Shown piece by piece: positions 1 to 6,226 of a stretch of DNA of 10,424 nt (the stretch's first letter is position 1; each line of letters opens with the position of its first letter). This DNA comes from an uncultured bacterium. GTDB taxonomy: Bacteria; Planctomycetota; DG-23; SLPQ01. Where the stretch lies: positions 1-10,424 of the forward strand of contig CALMGO010000381.1 of the NCBI GenBank assembly GCA_937863625.1. The letters run 5' to 3'. Both the position numbers and the translations under genes were made by a program. The notes beneath the pieces were generated by a model. It saw nothing but the letters and a program-made list of their open reading frames with translations, was not told where the DNA came from and ran no database searches.

Positions 1-541
1 CTATCCACATGAGAAAGAGCGAACCCGTCGTCATCGCCAAGACGGCCATTATCTCAAACTGAAGGTTGGAGACCATCGGGCTGACGATGGACATTTCGCC
101 GCCGGCGCCCATACCGCCGCCCCGCTCGATGAGTTTCACCATCACGTAGCTCTGGAAAAGGCACAGTCCGAGCGTCACGAAACGCTCTATGCGCCGGATC
201 TTTTTGCGGCCTGACTCGCCCTCTTTCGAGAGGTTTTCGAGGTACGGCACGCTGGTGGTCAAAAGCTGGATGATAATCGAGGCGGAGATATACGGCATGA
301 CGCCGAGGCCGAAAACCGCGACCTTGGTAAACGCGCCGCCCGTGAAGAGGTTCAAAAGGCCGAAAATGCCGCCGAAGGCCCCACTGGAAGCCTGTTCCAT
401 CATCTTGCTTAGCACGGCGGTATTGACACCCGGTATGGGCACGACGCAACCCAGGCGGAAAACCGCCAGGAGCGCGATGGTGATAAAGAGCCGCCTGCGC
501 AGTTCGGGAACGTTGAAAATGTTCCGTATGGTGGAAATCAT
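1..541 (-). CDS. secY: Protein translocase subunit SecY, N-terminal part (runs off the left edge)
   Basis: SecY is the pore-forming subunit of the SecYEG channel in the inner membrane, through which unfolded preproteins pass or from which membrane proteins leave sideways. About 180 residues are visible, less than half of a usual SecY of about 430-450. The frame stays open to the window edge with no stop. Family features seen in order are: a basic amphipathic N-terminus (PELRRRL, 12-18); TM1 (about 18-37) ending in VPIPGVN; the plug region; TM2 with GVMPYISASI (80-89); the basic cytoplasmic loop KEGESGRKKIRR (106-117); TM3 (about 121-137); and TM4 (about 163-180) ending in FLMW. The extracytoplasmic loop between TM3 and TM4 is rich in Gly and Met (140-150). 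The ATG lies in ATGA, overlapping the rplO stop by 4 nt, with GAGGT six bases upstream. This is the normal spc position of secY, so it should be translated by coupling to L15. Confidence 0.97.
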   Translation of the reverse strand, partial: MISTIRNIFNVPELRRRLFITIALLAVFRLGCVVPIPGVNTAVLSKMMEQASSGAFGGIFGLLNLFTGGAFTKVAVFGLGVMPYISASIIIQLLTTSVPYLENLSKEGESGRKKIRRIERFVTLGLCLFQSYVMVKLIERGGGMGAGGEMSIVSPMVSNLQFEIMAVLAMTTGSLFLMWI

Positions 542-984
542 TGAACGACCTCGACAGTACCGCCGGCTTTCTCTATTTTTTCGATGGCAGCCTTGCTGAA
601 CTTCGCCGCCACGACAGTGAGCGCCTTCTCAATCTCGCCGTTGCCGAGGACCTTCACGTTATTCGCGGAGCCCCTGACGAAACCGACCTTGCGCAAGGCG
701 TCGGCGTCGATACGCGCGCCGGCATCAAAGATATTGAGGTCTGAGACGTTCACTATCTGAAATTCCTTGCGGAAACGGGTGTTGTTGAAGCCTCTCTTGG
801 GCAGGCGGCGGAAAAGCGGCCTCTGACCGCCCTCGGCGAGCACTTTGACGGTGACGCTCGTGCGGGCCTTCTGGCCCTTGTGACCGCGCCCCGAGGTCTT
901 GCCGTGCCCGGAACCTGTACCCCTGCCGACGCGCTTACGGTCCTGGCGGGGGGTGACGGTCTCTTTTGCCTTGGCTATATCCAT
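538..984 (-). CDS. rplO: 50S ribosomal protein L15
   Basis: L15 is an early-intermediate assembly protein of the large subunit that binds 23S rRNA through a long basic N-terminal arm. The predicted protein has 148 residues, a normal length. The arm carries the family hallmark RKRVGRGTGSGHGKTSGRG at about residues 16-34, followed by GHKGQKAR. The globular C-terminal part holds the usual ANNVKVLGNGEI (107-118) and ends in EKAGGTVEVV. The ATG was chosen because it shares its A with the rpsE stop (TAATG), with GGAG about ten bases upstream inside rpsE. An open frame continues further upstream but only overlaps rpsE. The stop overlaps secY by 4 nt. In many bacteria rpmD (L30) lies between rpsE and rplO; here there is no space for it. 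Confidence 0.97.
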   Translation of the reverse strand: MDIAKAKETVTPRQDRKRVGRGTGSGHGKTSGRGHKGQKARTSVTVKVLAEGGQRPLFRRLPKRGFNNTRFRKEFQIVNVSDLNIFDAGARIDADALRKVGFVRGSANNVKVLGNGEIEKALTVVAAKFSKAAIEKIEKAGGTVEVVQ

Positions 985-1469
985 TATATTTTCACTCCGC
1001 GCAACTCTTCGACCTGAGCCTTGCTTCTGAGTTTTCTGAGGCCGTCGAGAGTCGCCTTTACCAGGTTTACGGGGTTGCTGGTGCCGCGGCACTTGGTCAG
1101 GATATCGTGAATACCGGCCGCCTCGACAACCGCGCGCACGGTGAGTCCGGCGATAACACCGGTACCGGTGCTTGCAGGTTTCAGAAAGACCTCGGCTGCG
1201 CCGTACTTGCCGATGATGGTGTGCGGTATGGTCTTGCCGCGCAACGCAACATCGAACATGCTCTTCCGGGCGTCCTTCGTGCCCTTCTGTATGGCGGCGG
1301 GAACTTCATTGGCCTTACCGAAGCCGATGCCGACCCTGCCGTTTTTGTTGCCGACGACGACAAGCGCGCTGAAGCTGCGCTTGCGTCCGCCTTTTGTCGC
1401 CTTTGAGACGGGCTTGATCTTTACGACCGTCTCGACGAGTTCATCGGTTTGCCTTTCAGCGACTGACAA
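984..1469 (-). CDS. rpsE: 30S ribosomal protein S5 (TTG start)
   Basis: S5 belongs to the small subunit near the mRNA entry channel and decoding centre and affects translational accuracy. The predicted protein has 161 residues, within the usual 160-170. The N-terminal dsRBD-like domain shows ETVVKIKPVSKATKGGRK (13-30), FSALVVVGN and GRVGIGFGKANEVP (44-57). The C-terminal domain has PASTGTGVIAG (98-108), then the segment with GIHDILTKCRGTSNP. The start is TTG. It sits six bases after a perfect AGGAGG, and no in-frame ATG or GTG lies near it: the next Met is residue 71, well inside the domain. The single-base overlap with rplO (TAATG) implies coupled translation downstream. Confidence 0.96.
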   Translation of the reverse strand: MSVAERQTDELVETVVKIKPVSKATKGGRKRSFSALVVVGNKNGRVGIGFGKANEVPAAIQKGTKDARKSMFDVALRGKTIPHTIIGKYGAAEVFLKPASTGTGVIAGLTVRAVVEAAGIHDILTKCRGTSNPVNLVKATLDGLRKLRSKAQVEELRGVKI

Positions 1470-1481
1470 TTTAAACCTCCT
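1467..1481 (-). promoter_or_regulatory. Shine-Dalgarno and TTG start of rpsE
   Basis: Read on the minus strand this is AGGAGG, then TTTAAA, then TTG. The perfect SD at six-base spacing fixes the rare TTG as the start of S5. It lies just after the rplR stop. Confidence 0.85.
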
Positions 1482-1484
1482 GTG

Positions 1485-1850
1485 TTAAAACTGGAGCCCG
1501 GCTTCTCTTGCGGCCTCCGCAACCGCCTTTACGCGGCCGTGGAACCTGTACCCGCCGCGGTCGAACGCCACCGCCTTGATACCGGCGGCCAGCGCCTTTT
1601 CGGCGACGAGTTTGCCAACGGCCTTGGCGGCCTCTGTCTTCGTGCGCTTGGGCGCGGATTTTACTTCCTCGGAGTCGGTGCCCGCCGCTATAAGCGTCCG
1701 CGCAGCCAGGTCATCGACAATCTGAACGTACGTATTCTTGAGACTCCTGCGAACCACGAGCCGGGGCCTCTCGGGCGTCCCGCTTACCTTGGAACGTACC
1801 CTGTAGTGTCTCTTTACGCGCTGCTGGATTTTCAGTTTCGTGTCAACCAT
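1485..1850 (-). CDS. rplR: 50S ribosomal protein L18
   Basis: L18 binds 5S rRNA, with L5, in the central protuberance of the large subunit. The predicted protein has 121 residues, typical of the family. The basic N-terminal tail is followed by RHYRVRSKVSGTPERPRL (14-31), which is the family signature, then RSLKNTYVQIVDD (35-47). The C-terminal half contains AFDRGGYRFHGRVKAVAEAAREAGL (94-119), whose YRFHGRV motif is nearly invariant in L18. The ATG has GAGGA six bases upstream. It follows rplF after 25 nt, the widest gap in the cluster, and precedes rpsE by 15 nt, as in standard spc operons. Confidence 0.97.
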   Translation of the reverse strand: MVDTKLKIQQRVKRHYRVRSKVSGTPERPRLVVRRSLKNTYVQIVDDLAARTLIAAGTDSEEVKSAPKRTKTEAAKAVGKLVAEKALAAGIKAVAFDRGGYRFHGRVKAVAEAAREAGLQF

Positions 1851-1875
1851 CGATATTCCTCAATCAGGAGCCTGC

Positions 1876-2430
1876 CTACTGGCCGCTTCCGGCGAACGCC
1901 TTGCCGGCCTTGCGCCTCACGTGCTCTCCATCGTACCTGATGCCTTTGCCCTTGTACGGCTCCGGCGGACGGATCTTTCGTATCTCGGCGGCGAACTGGC
2001 CGACCTTCTGCTTGTCGCATCCCGAAACGATTACCTGCGTCGGGACCGGCGTCTCAACAGAGAGCCCCGCGGGAATCGGCATATGTACCTGGTTGGCAAA
2101 GCCGACGGAAAGAACGACTTCCTTGCCCTGGATCTTGGCGTTGTAGCCGATGCCTACGATCTGGAGCTTCTTCTGAAAACCCGCCGATACGCCGACGACG
2201 GCGTTATCCACGAGCCTCTGCGTGAGACCGTGCAGCGCCCGGTGGCGGTTCGAATCGGTCGGCCGGACCACGTGTATCTCGCCGGCGTCCTTGTCGAAGT
2301 TCACCTTCATGTCGGCCGGAAAGGGCTGTTCGAGAACACCCTTGGGCCCTTCGGCCTTGATGGCGGTCTTCTTTATCTCCACCTTAACGCCGGAAGGCAC
2401 TTTGACCGGCTGTTTACCTACACGACTCAT
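1876..2430 (-). CDS. rplF: 50S ribosomal protein L6
   Basis: L6 binds 23S rRNA near the factor-binding site and the sarcin-ricin loop and joins the large subunit late. The predicted protein has 184 residues, slightly longer than the usual 176-180. It begins SRVGKQPVKVPSGVKVE, as expected. It then shows the first repeat domain with ALHGLTQRLVDNAVVGVSAGF (65-85) and KLQIVGIGYNA. The C-terminal signature PEPYKGKGIRYDGEHVRRKAG lies near residue 155-176. The ATG has AGGAG seven bases upstream. The frame is open further back into rpsH, but those codons do not look like L6. The gene lies between rpsH and rplR, the standard order. Confidence 0.97.
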   Translation of the reverse strand: MSRVGKQPVKVPSGVKVEIKKTAIKAEGPKGVLEQPFPADMKVNFDKDAGEIHVVRPTDSNRHRALHGLTQRLVDNAVVGVSAGFQKKLQIVGIGYNAKIQGKEVVLSVGFANQVHMPIPAGLSVETPVPTQVIVSGCDKQKVGQFAAEIRKIRPPEPYKGKGIRYDGEHVRRKAGKAFAGSGQ

Positions 2431-2446
2431 CTCAAGACTCCTGTCT

Positions 2447-2845
2447 TTAGCAAACAGTACACAAAAGCTCGCCGCCAACGTTGAGCTCGCGGCAGCGGCG
2501 GTCACTCAAGACGCCTACCGACGTCGAGAGGATCGAAATCCCAAGCCCGTCCATAATCCTCGGTATCTCGCCGGCGCCCCTGTAGAGGCGGCGGCCGGGC
2601 TTGGAGGATCTTTCAATCTTCGTGATAACTTTTTCACCATCCGACCCGTACTTAAGATAAATACGCAGCGTCTTGGAGGGGGCGCTATCGGCGATGCGAA
2701 AATCCTCAATGAAGCCTTCAGCCTTGAGGACGGCGGCGATAGCCTCCTTGACCTTGGAGGTCGGGCAGTCAACAGACTTGGAACTGTTGCGGACGGCGTT
2801 ACGAATCCTGGTCAGCAGGTCCGCAATCGGGTCGGTCATAGTCAT
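2447..2845 (-). CDS. rpsH: 30S ribosomal protein S8
   Basis: S8 is a primary binder of the 16S rRNA central domain (helix 21). In Escherichia coli it also represses the spc operon by binding mRNA at the start of rplE. The predicted protein has 132 residues, the normal length. It opens with MTDPIADLLTRIRNA (3-17) and has KVKEAIAAVLKAEGFI (31-46). The C-terminal rRNA-binding part holds ISILSTSVGVLSD (103-115), with the key Ser-Thr-Ser at 107-109, and NVGGELLC near the end. Most S8 proteins end in an aromatic residue; this one ends in Cys132. The first of two nearby ATGs is preferred because GGGAG is eight bases away, against fourteen for the second. I do not see an obvious helix-21 mimic at rplE. 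Confidence 0.97.
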   Translation of the reverse strand: MTMTDPIADLLTRIRNAVRNSSKSVDCPTSKVKEAIAAVLKAEGFIEDFRIADSAPSKTLRIYLKYGSDGEKVITKIERSSKPGRRLYRGAGEIPRIMDGLGISILSTSVGVLSDRRCRELNVGGELLCTVC

Positions 2846-2868
2846 TTATCGTGCTCCCTTTAAGGCTC

Positions 2869-3054
2869 TTACCAACTGGCCTTGCGAACGCCCGGGATCA
2901 GCCCCTGGGAGGCCATTGTTCTGAAACATATTCTGCAAATGCCGAACTTGCGGTAGTACGCGCGCGAACGTCCGCAGATGCCGCACCGGTTGTGCTGCCT
3001 GCCGGGGAATTTCGGCGTCATCTTAGTTTTTTCGAAGTCCATTTTGCTTGCCAT
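2869..3054 (-). CDS. rpsN: 30S ribosomal protein S14, short zinc-binding type
   Basis: S14 sits in the head of the small subunit beside S3 and S10. At 61 residues this is the short zinc-ribbon form (type Z), not the roughly 100-residue zinc-free form of Escherichia coli. The four ligands are Cys24, Cys27, Cys40 and Cys43 (CGIC and CRIC, CX2C-X12-CX2C). Between them is GRSRAYYRKFG, and the tail GLIPGVRKASW is the family ending. The ATG was chosen as the natural N-terminus (MASKMDFEK). A full AGGAGGT twelve bases upstream overlaps the rplE stop, and a second AGGA lies eight bases upstream. Being zinc-dependent, it could have a zinc-free paralogue elsewhere in the genome. Confidence 0.97.
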   Translation of the reverse strand: MASKMDFEKTKMTPKFPGRQHNRCGICGRSRAYYRKFGICRICFRTMASQGLIPGVRKASW

Positions 3055-3064
3055 GCTTTTTTTC

Positions 3065-3601
3065 CTACCTCCTGAACGGCATTCCAAAGAGTTCGAGCAT
3101 GCGGCCGGTCTTTGCCGCGTCGCTGTTGGCGACGGCGAGCGTTACGTTGAGGCCCTGCTGCCACTCGATGTTGTCCATGTTGACCTCGGGGAAGATAGAT
3201 ATATCAGCCACACCGAGGCTGTAGTTGCCGGCGCGGTCAAAGGCGCGCGTCACGCCTCTGAAGTCGCGTATACGCGGCATGGCCACGTTCATCAGCCGGT
3301 CGAGAAATTCGTACATCCTCGCGCCCCGCAGGGTGACCATGCAACCGACTTCCATACCCTCGCGCAGCTTGAAGTTCGACACGGACTTCTTGGCGCGGGT
3401 TATCTTGGGTTTCTGTCCGGCGATAACCGTGAGGTCCCTGACCGCGTCTTCGAGGCGCTTACGCTCCATAGTGGCGCGTCCGACACCCATCGAGACGACG
3501 ACCTTGTCGATCTTGGGGACGGCGAGCTTATTGGTGAGCGCAAACTCAGTCATGAGCGCCGGTACTATTTCACTTTTGTACTTATCGAGCAACCTTGCCA
3601 T
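3065..3601 (-). CDS. rplE: 50S ribosomal protein L5
   Basis: L5 binds 5S rRNA with L18 in the central protuberance and contacts the P-site tRNA. The predicted protein has 178 residues, one shorter than the E. coli protein. Features in order are: ARLLDKYKSEIVPALMTEF (2-20); the conserved PKIDKVVVSMGVG (29-41); the loop AGQKPKITRAKKSVSNFKLREG (61-82), which contacts rRNA and tRNA; FLDRLMNVAMPRIRDFRG; and NYSLGVADISIFPEV, ending in LELFGMPFRR. The chosen ATG gives the expected N-terminus; the frame is open upstream but only overlaps rplX. The SD is a weak AAGGGG about ten bases upstream. In E. coli this start is where S8 represses the operon. Confidence 0.97.
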   Translation of the reverse strand: MARLLDKYKSEIVPALMTEFALTNKLAVPKIDKVVVSMGVGRATMERKRLEDAVRDLTVIAGQKPKITRAKKSVSNFKLREGMEVGCMVTLRGARMYEFLDRLMNVAMPRIRDFRGVTRAFDRAGNYSLGVADISIFPEVNMDNIEWQQGLNVTLAVANSDAAKTGRMLELFGMPFRR

Positions 3602-3615
3602 CTTCAGTGTACCCC

Positions 3616-3936
3616 TTACTTGCCGGCCGTAATCGCGTGTCCGCACGTGGCGCAGACGCGGGCCTTGGTGCGGCCGGTGCCGGTAGTGGTTGACTTGCGG
3701 CCGGCGTTGCATTCGGGACAAACCAGCATCACGTTGGACATGGCCACGGACTGTTCCTTCTGAACGCGGCCGCCCTGCGGATTCTTCTGGCTGGGACGCA
3801 CGTGCCTCCAGATGTAGTTAACGCCTTCGACGAGGACGCGATTTCTCTCGCGCATAACGGAGAGAACCCTGCCGCGCTTGCCCTTGTCGTCGCCGGCGAG
3901 CATTATAACCGTATCGTTTTTTCTGACGTCCAGCAT
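3616..3936 (-). CDS. rplX: 50S ribosomal protein L24, four-cysteine form
   Basis: L24 is an assembly initiator of the large subunit and lies at the peptide exit site. The predicted protein has 106 residues. Its N-terminal KOW domain is clear: VRKNDTVIMLAGDDKGKRG (4-22), then VLVEGVN (34-40) and HVRPSQKNPQGG (45-56). The C-terminal tail has Cys73-Pro-Glu-Cys76 and Cys95-Ala-Thr-Cys98, a complete candidate zinc ribbon (CX2C-X18-CX2C). In E. coli and Bacillus subtilis L24 these positions are not cysteines; four-cysteine versions are known in other bacteria. The ATG has GGAGG eight bases upstream. The gene follows rplN by 17 nt and precedes rplE by 14 nt, the standard spc order. Confidence 0.96.
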   Translation of the reverse strand: MLDVRKNDTVIMLAGDDKGKRGRVLSVMRERNRVLVEGVNYIWRHVRPSQKNPQGGRVQKEQSVAMSNVMLVCPECNAGRKSTTTGTGRTKARVCATCGHAITAGK

Positions 3937-3953
3937 AAAAAAAGCCTCCAGGC

Positions 3954-4322
3954 CTATACCACTTCCGAGGCCAGCGAGATAATTTTCATAAAGTTCTTCT
4001 GCCTGAGTTCCCTGGCGACCGCGCCGAAAATGCGCGTCCCACGGGGGTTCTGATCCGCATCGATGATGACGGCGGCGTTGGAGTCAAACCTGACGTACGA
4101 GCCGTCCTCGCGCCTTAAGGCCGACTTCGTTCTGACTACGACGGCCTTGACGACGTCGCCCGCCTTGACCTCGCTGTTGGGGATGGCGGATCTGACGGAG
4201 CAGACCACGATGTCCCCGACGTGGCCGTATTTTCTCTTCCATGAGCCGAGCACTGTTATGCACCGGAGGCTTTTGGCTCCGGAGTTGTCGGCCACGTCCA
4301 GCATTGTCTGCATCATTATCAT
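3954..4322 (-). CDS. rplN: 50S ribosomal protein L14
   Basis: L14 lies at the subunit interface, forming an intersubunit bridge with 16S rRNA, and is the contact for the silencing factor RsfS. It is the first gene of the classic spc operon. The predicted protein has 122 residues, exactly the usual length. Features are LDVADNSGAKSLRCITVLG (8-26), the GDIVVCSVRSAIPN strand, KAGDVVKAVVVRTK with the following RREDGSYVRFDSNAAVII, and RGTRIFGAVARELR. Several in-frame ATGs cluster at the start. The one giving MIMMQTMLDV matches the family N-terminus and has GGAG eight bases upstream. The SD is half of a perfect 10-nt palindrome. No separate promoter is evident, so spc is probably read through from S10. 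Confidence 0.97.
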   Translation of the reverse strand: MIMMQTMLDVADNSGAKSLRCITVLGSWKRKYGHVGDIVVCSVRSAIPNSEVKAGDVVKAVVVRTKSALRREDGSYVRFDSNAAVIIDADQNPRGTRIFGAVARELRQKNFMKIISLASEVV

Positions 4323-4344
4323 AAGAAAAACTCCGCGGAGATTA

Positions 4345-4599
4345 CTATGCCTTCTCAACTATCCGAACGAGACGCCAACGCTTGCTCTTGGAGAGCGGCC
4401 GTGTCTCAGCGATTTCCACCTTGTCGCCAATCTTCGCCTCGCGATTTTCGTCGTGGGCGTAATACCTGGTCATGCGGCGAATCCGTTTACCGTACTTGGG
4501 GTGCTCCATCATGCGGTCAACCTGGACGATGATGGTCTTTTCCATCTTGTCGCTGGAGACTACGCCGACTTCACTTTTCTTATTCGAACGCGTTACCAT
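4345..4599 (-). CDS. rpsQ: 30S ribosomal protein S17
   Basis: S17 is a primary 16S rRNA binder of the 5' domain of the small subunit. The predicted protein has 84 residues, typical of bacterial S17. It shows the OB-fold pattern of the family: GVVSSDKMEKTIIVQVDRM (12-30), then HPKYGKRIRRMTRYYAHDENREAKIGD (33-59), with the signature block ETRPLSKSKRWRLVRIVEKA at the C-terminus. The start ATG lies three bases after the rpmC stop, with a modest AGGGA six bases upstream inside rpmC, so translation is probably coupled to L29. It is the last gene of the classic S10 operon, and rplN follows after 22 nt. Confidence 0.97.
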   Translation of the reverse strand: MVTRSNKKSEVGVVSSDKMEKTIIVQVDRMMEHPKYGKRIRRMTRYYAHDENREAKIGDKVEIAETRPLSKSKRWRLVRIVEKA

Positions 4600-4602
4600 T
4601 TT

Positions 4603-4806
4603 CTATCCCTTTTGTGCGAGAAGTTCACGTTCGCGCTGGATGGTGAGCACGCGCGCAATATCCCGGCGGATTCTGGCTATCTCCGGCGCGTTGTGCGTAT
4701 TCTCAGCGACCTGCTTAAAACGGAGCCTGAATATCTGCTCCCGCAGGTTGTTCAGTTCGACGGCCCTCTCCTCGTCGGAGAGTTCCCTGATTTCCTTCGC
4801 CTTCAT
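4603..4806 (-). CDS. rpmC: 50S ribosomal protein L29
   Basis: L29 is a small helical-hairpin protein next to L23 at the peptide exit tunnel, near the docking sites of trigger factor and SRP. The predicted protein has 67 residues, normal for the family. It contains KEIRELSDEERAVELNNLREQIFRLRFKQV (4-33), where LREQIFRLRF is the hallmark, and NAPEIARIRRDIARVLTIQRER (39-60), the second helix. The ATG shares one base with the rplP stop (TAATG), so it is almost certainly translated by ribosomes coming off rplP. The order rplP-rpmC-rpsQ is the standard one. Confidence 0.97.
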   Translation of the reverse strand: MKAKEIRELSDEERAVELNNLREQIFRLRFKQVAENTHNAPEIARIRRDIARVLTIQRERELLAQKG

Positions 4807-5222
4807 TAGAAATGTCTCCGCTTTACGAAACGCATCCTCAGGGGCATCTTGTGAGCGCAGCGCGCGAGCGTCTCCTTGGCCACGTCCTCGGGAACGCCGG
4901 CGAGTTCATAAAGAACCGTGCCTTCCTTGACGACCGCGACGTACATCTCCGGCTCGCCCTTGCCTTTTCCCATACGCGTTTCAAGAGGTTTCTTGGTAAC
5001 GCTCTTATGCGGGAAAATCCTGACCCACAGCTTGCCCTCGCGGCCGAGAAAGTGCGTCACCGCGACGCGCCCGGCCTCTATCTGCCTTGCGCTTATCCAG
5101 CCCGACTCAAGCGTCTGCAGCCCGTAGTCCCCAAAGGAGACCGCGTTGCCGCGCATCGCTTTTCCTGCACATTTGCCGCGCTGAGTCTTGCGAAACTTAA
5201 CGCGTTTTGGCATCAACGCCAT
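4806..5222 (-). CDS. rplP: 50S ribosomal protein L16
   Basis: L16 binds 23S rRNA near the A-site tRNA elbow and is added late in large-subunit assembly. The predicted protein has 138 residues. Features are PKRVKFRKTQRGKCAG (5-20), GDYGLQTLESGWISARQIEAGRVA (32-55), then WVRIFPHKSVTKKPLETRMGKGKGEPEMYVAVV, which holds the central family signature. From memory this resembles chlamydial L16 (KSVTKKP, ETRMGKGKG). Two ATGs are possible. The upstream one (MALMPK) is preferred because GGGAG lies seven bases before it, against sixteen for the second. This makes a 26-nt overlap with the end of rpsC. The stop overlaps the rpmC start by one base. Confidence 0.96.
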   Translation of the reverse strand: MALMPKRVKFRKTQRGKCAGKAMRGNAVSFGDYGLQTLESGWISARQIEAGRVAVTHFLGREGKLWVRIFPHKSVTKKPLETRMGKGKGEPEMYVAVVKEGTVLYELAGVPEDVAKETLARCAHKMPLRMRFVKRRHF

Positions 5223-5865
5223 TTGACTTCTCCCGGACCTTCTTTACCCTGCCCTTGTAAATCCACACTTTAACGCCGATGGTGCCGTACGTGGTGTTGG
5301 CCACCGCAAAACCGTAGTCTATGCGGGCACACAGCGTGTGCAGCGGTATGCTGCCCTCGCTCTGGACTTCCCTGCGGGCGATTTCCGCGCCTGCGAGCCT
5401 GCCGGAGAGGATGATCTTGATTCCGAGCGCGCCGGACTGCCTGGCCATTTCTATGGCCTTCTTCATCGTGCGGCGGAAACTCGCCCTCTTCTCGATCTGC
5501 TCTGCGATGCCTTCGGCGACCAGCTGCGAGTCGACCTCGGGCTTTGTCACCTCGATTATGTTGATGTTTATCTTCTTGGCGGTAAGGGCCTCAAGCTCGC
5601 CGCGGAGCTTGTCAATCTCGGCGCCCTTGCGGCCGATGATGAGACCGGGACGGGCGCAGTTGAGGAGGACATTGACCTCTTCCCCCTTGCGCTCTATCTC
5701 GATCTTGGGGATTCCGGCGAACTTGTAGCGCTTCTTGATATACTCGCGCAGGCGGTGGTCCTCAATGAGGATACCCTTGAACTGGTCCTTTGTGGCGTAC
5801 CAGCGGCTGCGCCAGTCCTCGGTAATTCCGAGGCGAAGCCCCGTAGGCAGAACTTTCTGACCCAT
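5197..5865 (-). CDS. rpsC: 30S ribosomal protein S3
   Basis: S3 is in the head of the small subunit at the mRNA entry channel and contributes to its helicase activity with S4 and S5. The predicted protein has 222 residues, within the usual 210-240. It starts MGQKVLPTGLRLGITEDWRS (1-20), as expected. The type II KH domain carries the GRKG loop at 78-81 (GLIIGRKGAEIDKL). The C-terminal domain has KRASFRRTMKKAI (126-138), GIKIILSGRLAGAEIARRE (148-166) and GTIGVKVWIYKG (195-205). The ATG shares one base with the rplV stop, and AGGAG lies about five bases upstream within rplV. The tail overlaps rplP by 26 nt. Confidence 0.97.
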   Translation of the reverse strand: MGQKVLPTGLRLGITEDWRSRWYATKDQFKGILIEDHRLREYIKKRYKFAGIPKIEIERKGEEVNVLLNCARPGLIIGRKGAEIDKLRGELEALTAKKININIIEVTKPEVDSQLVAEGIAEQIEKRASFRRTMKKAIEMARQSGALGIKIILSGRLAGAEIARREVQSEGSIPLHTLCARIDYGFAVANTTYGTIGVKVWIYKGRVKKVREKSNGVDAKTR

Positions 5866-6215
5866 TACTGCTCCTCTTGGGAACTGATGTTCTCAATCTT
5901 GACCACAATATGGCTCGTGCGCTTGCGAATCGGATGCGCCATCCCGCGGCTGACGGGGATGAAACGCTTCGTACCGAGCGCAATGGGGCCGTTGTCGACG
6001 GTGACACTCTGCACATACATGGCGTCGGGGTCGGCCTCGGCGCCGGCGTTTGCAAGCGCTGAACGCATGACCTTTTCAATAAGCCTGGCGCCGCGCTTCG
6101 CGTTGTACTTGAGCGTCTCGAGCGCGCGCGTCACGGACATACCCTGCACCATGCGCGCAACCGGGCGCGCCTTTGTCGGCGAAATCCGCGCAAATCTGTG
6201 TTTTGCAATAGCCAT
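5865..6215 (-). CDS. rplV: 50S ribosomal protein L22
   Basis: L22 lines the peptide exit tunnel with a long beta-hairpin that, with L4, forms the tunnel constriction where macrolides and arrest peptides act. The predicted protein has 116 residues, normal. It has RFARISPTKARPVARMVQG (7-25), the helix RALETLKYNAKRGARLIEKVMRSALANA (30-57), and the hairpin region with ALGTKRFIPVSRGMAHPIRKRTSHI (79-103); the equivalent segment in other L22 proteins reaches into the tunnel. The start ATG follows rpsS by 11 nt with only a weak SD (AAGGG), so coupling to S19 is likely. The stop overlaps the rpsC start by one base. Confidence 0.97.
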   Translation of the reverse strand: MAIAKHRFARISPTKARPVARMVQGMSVTRALETLKYNAKRGARLIEKVMRSALANAGAEADPDAMYVQSVTVDNGPIALGTKRFIPVSRGMAHPIRKRTSHIVVKIENISSQEEQ

Positions 6216-6226
6216 CTATCCAACCC

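Noticed and set aside
54..449. Minus-strand 131-codon frame inside secY, rich in Arg and Pro
   Set aside because: It is an out-of-frame reading of secY. The true SecY frame is open from 541 to the window edge and shows all family motifs.
2431..2505. Upstream extension of rplF by 25 residues
   Set aside because: The extra codons overlap the end of rpsH and are not L6-like, while the ATG at 2430 has a well-placed AGGAG. Similar extensions for rplE, rpsN, rplN, rplO and rpsJ were rejected on the same grounds.
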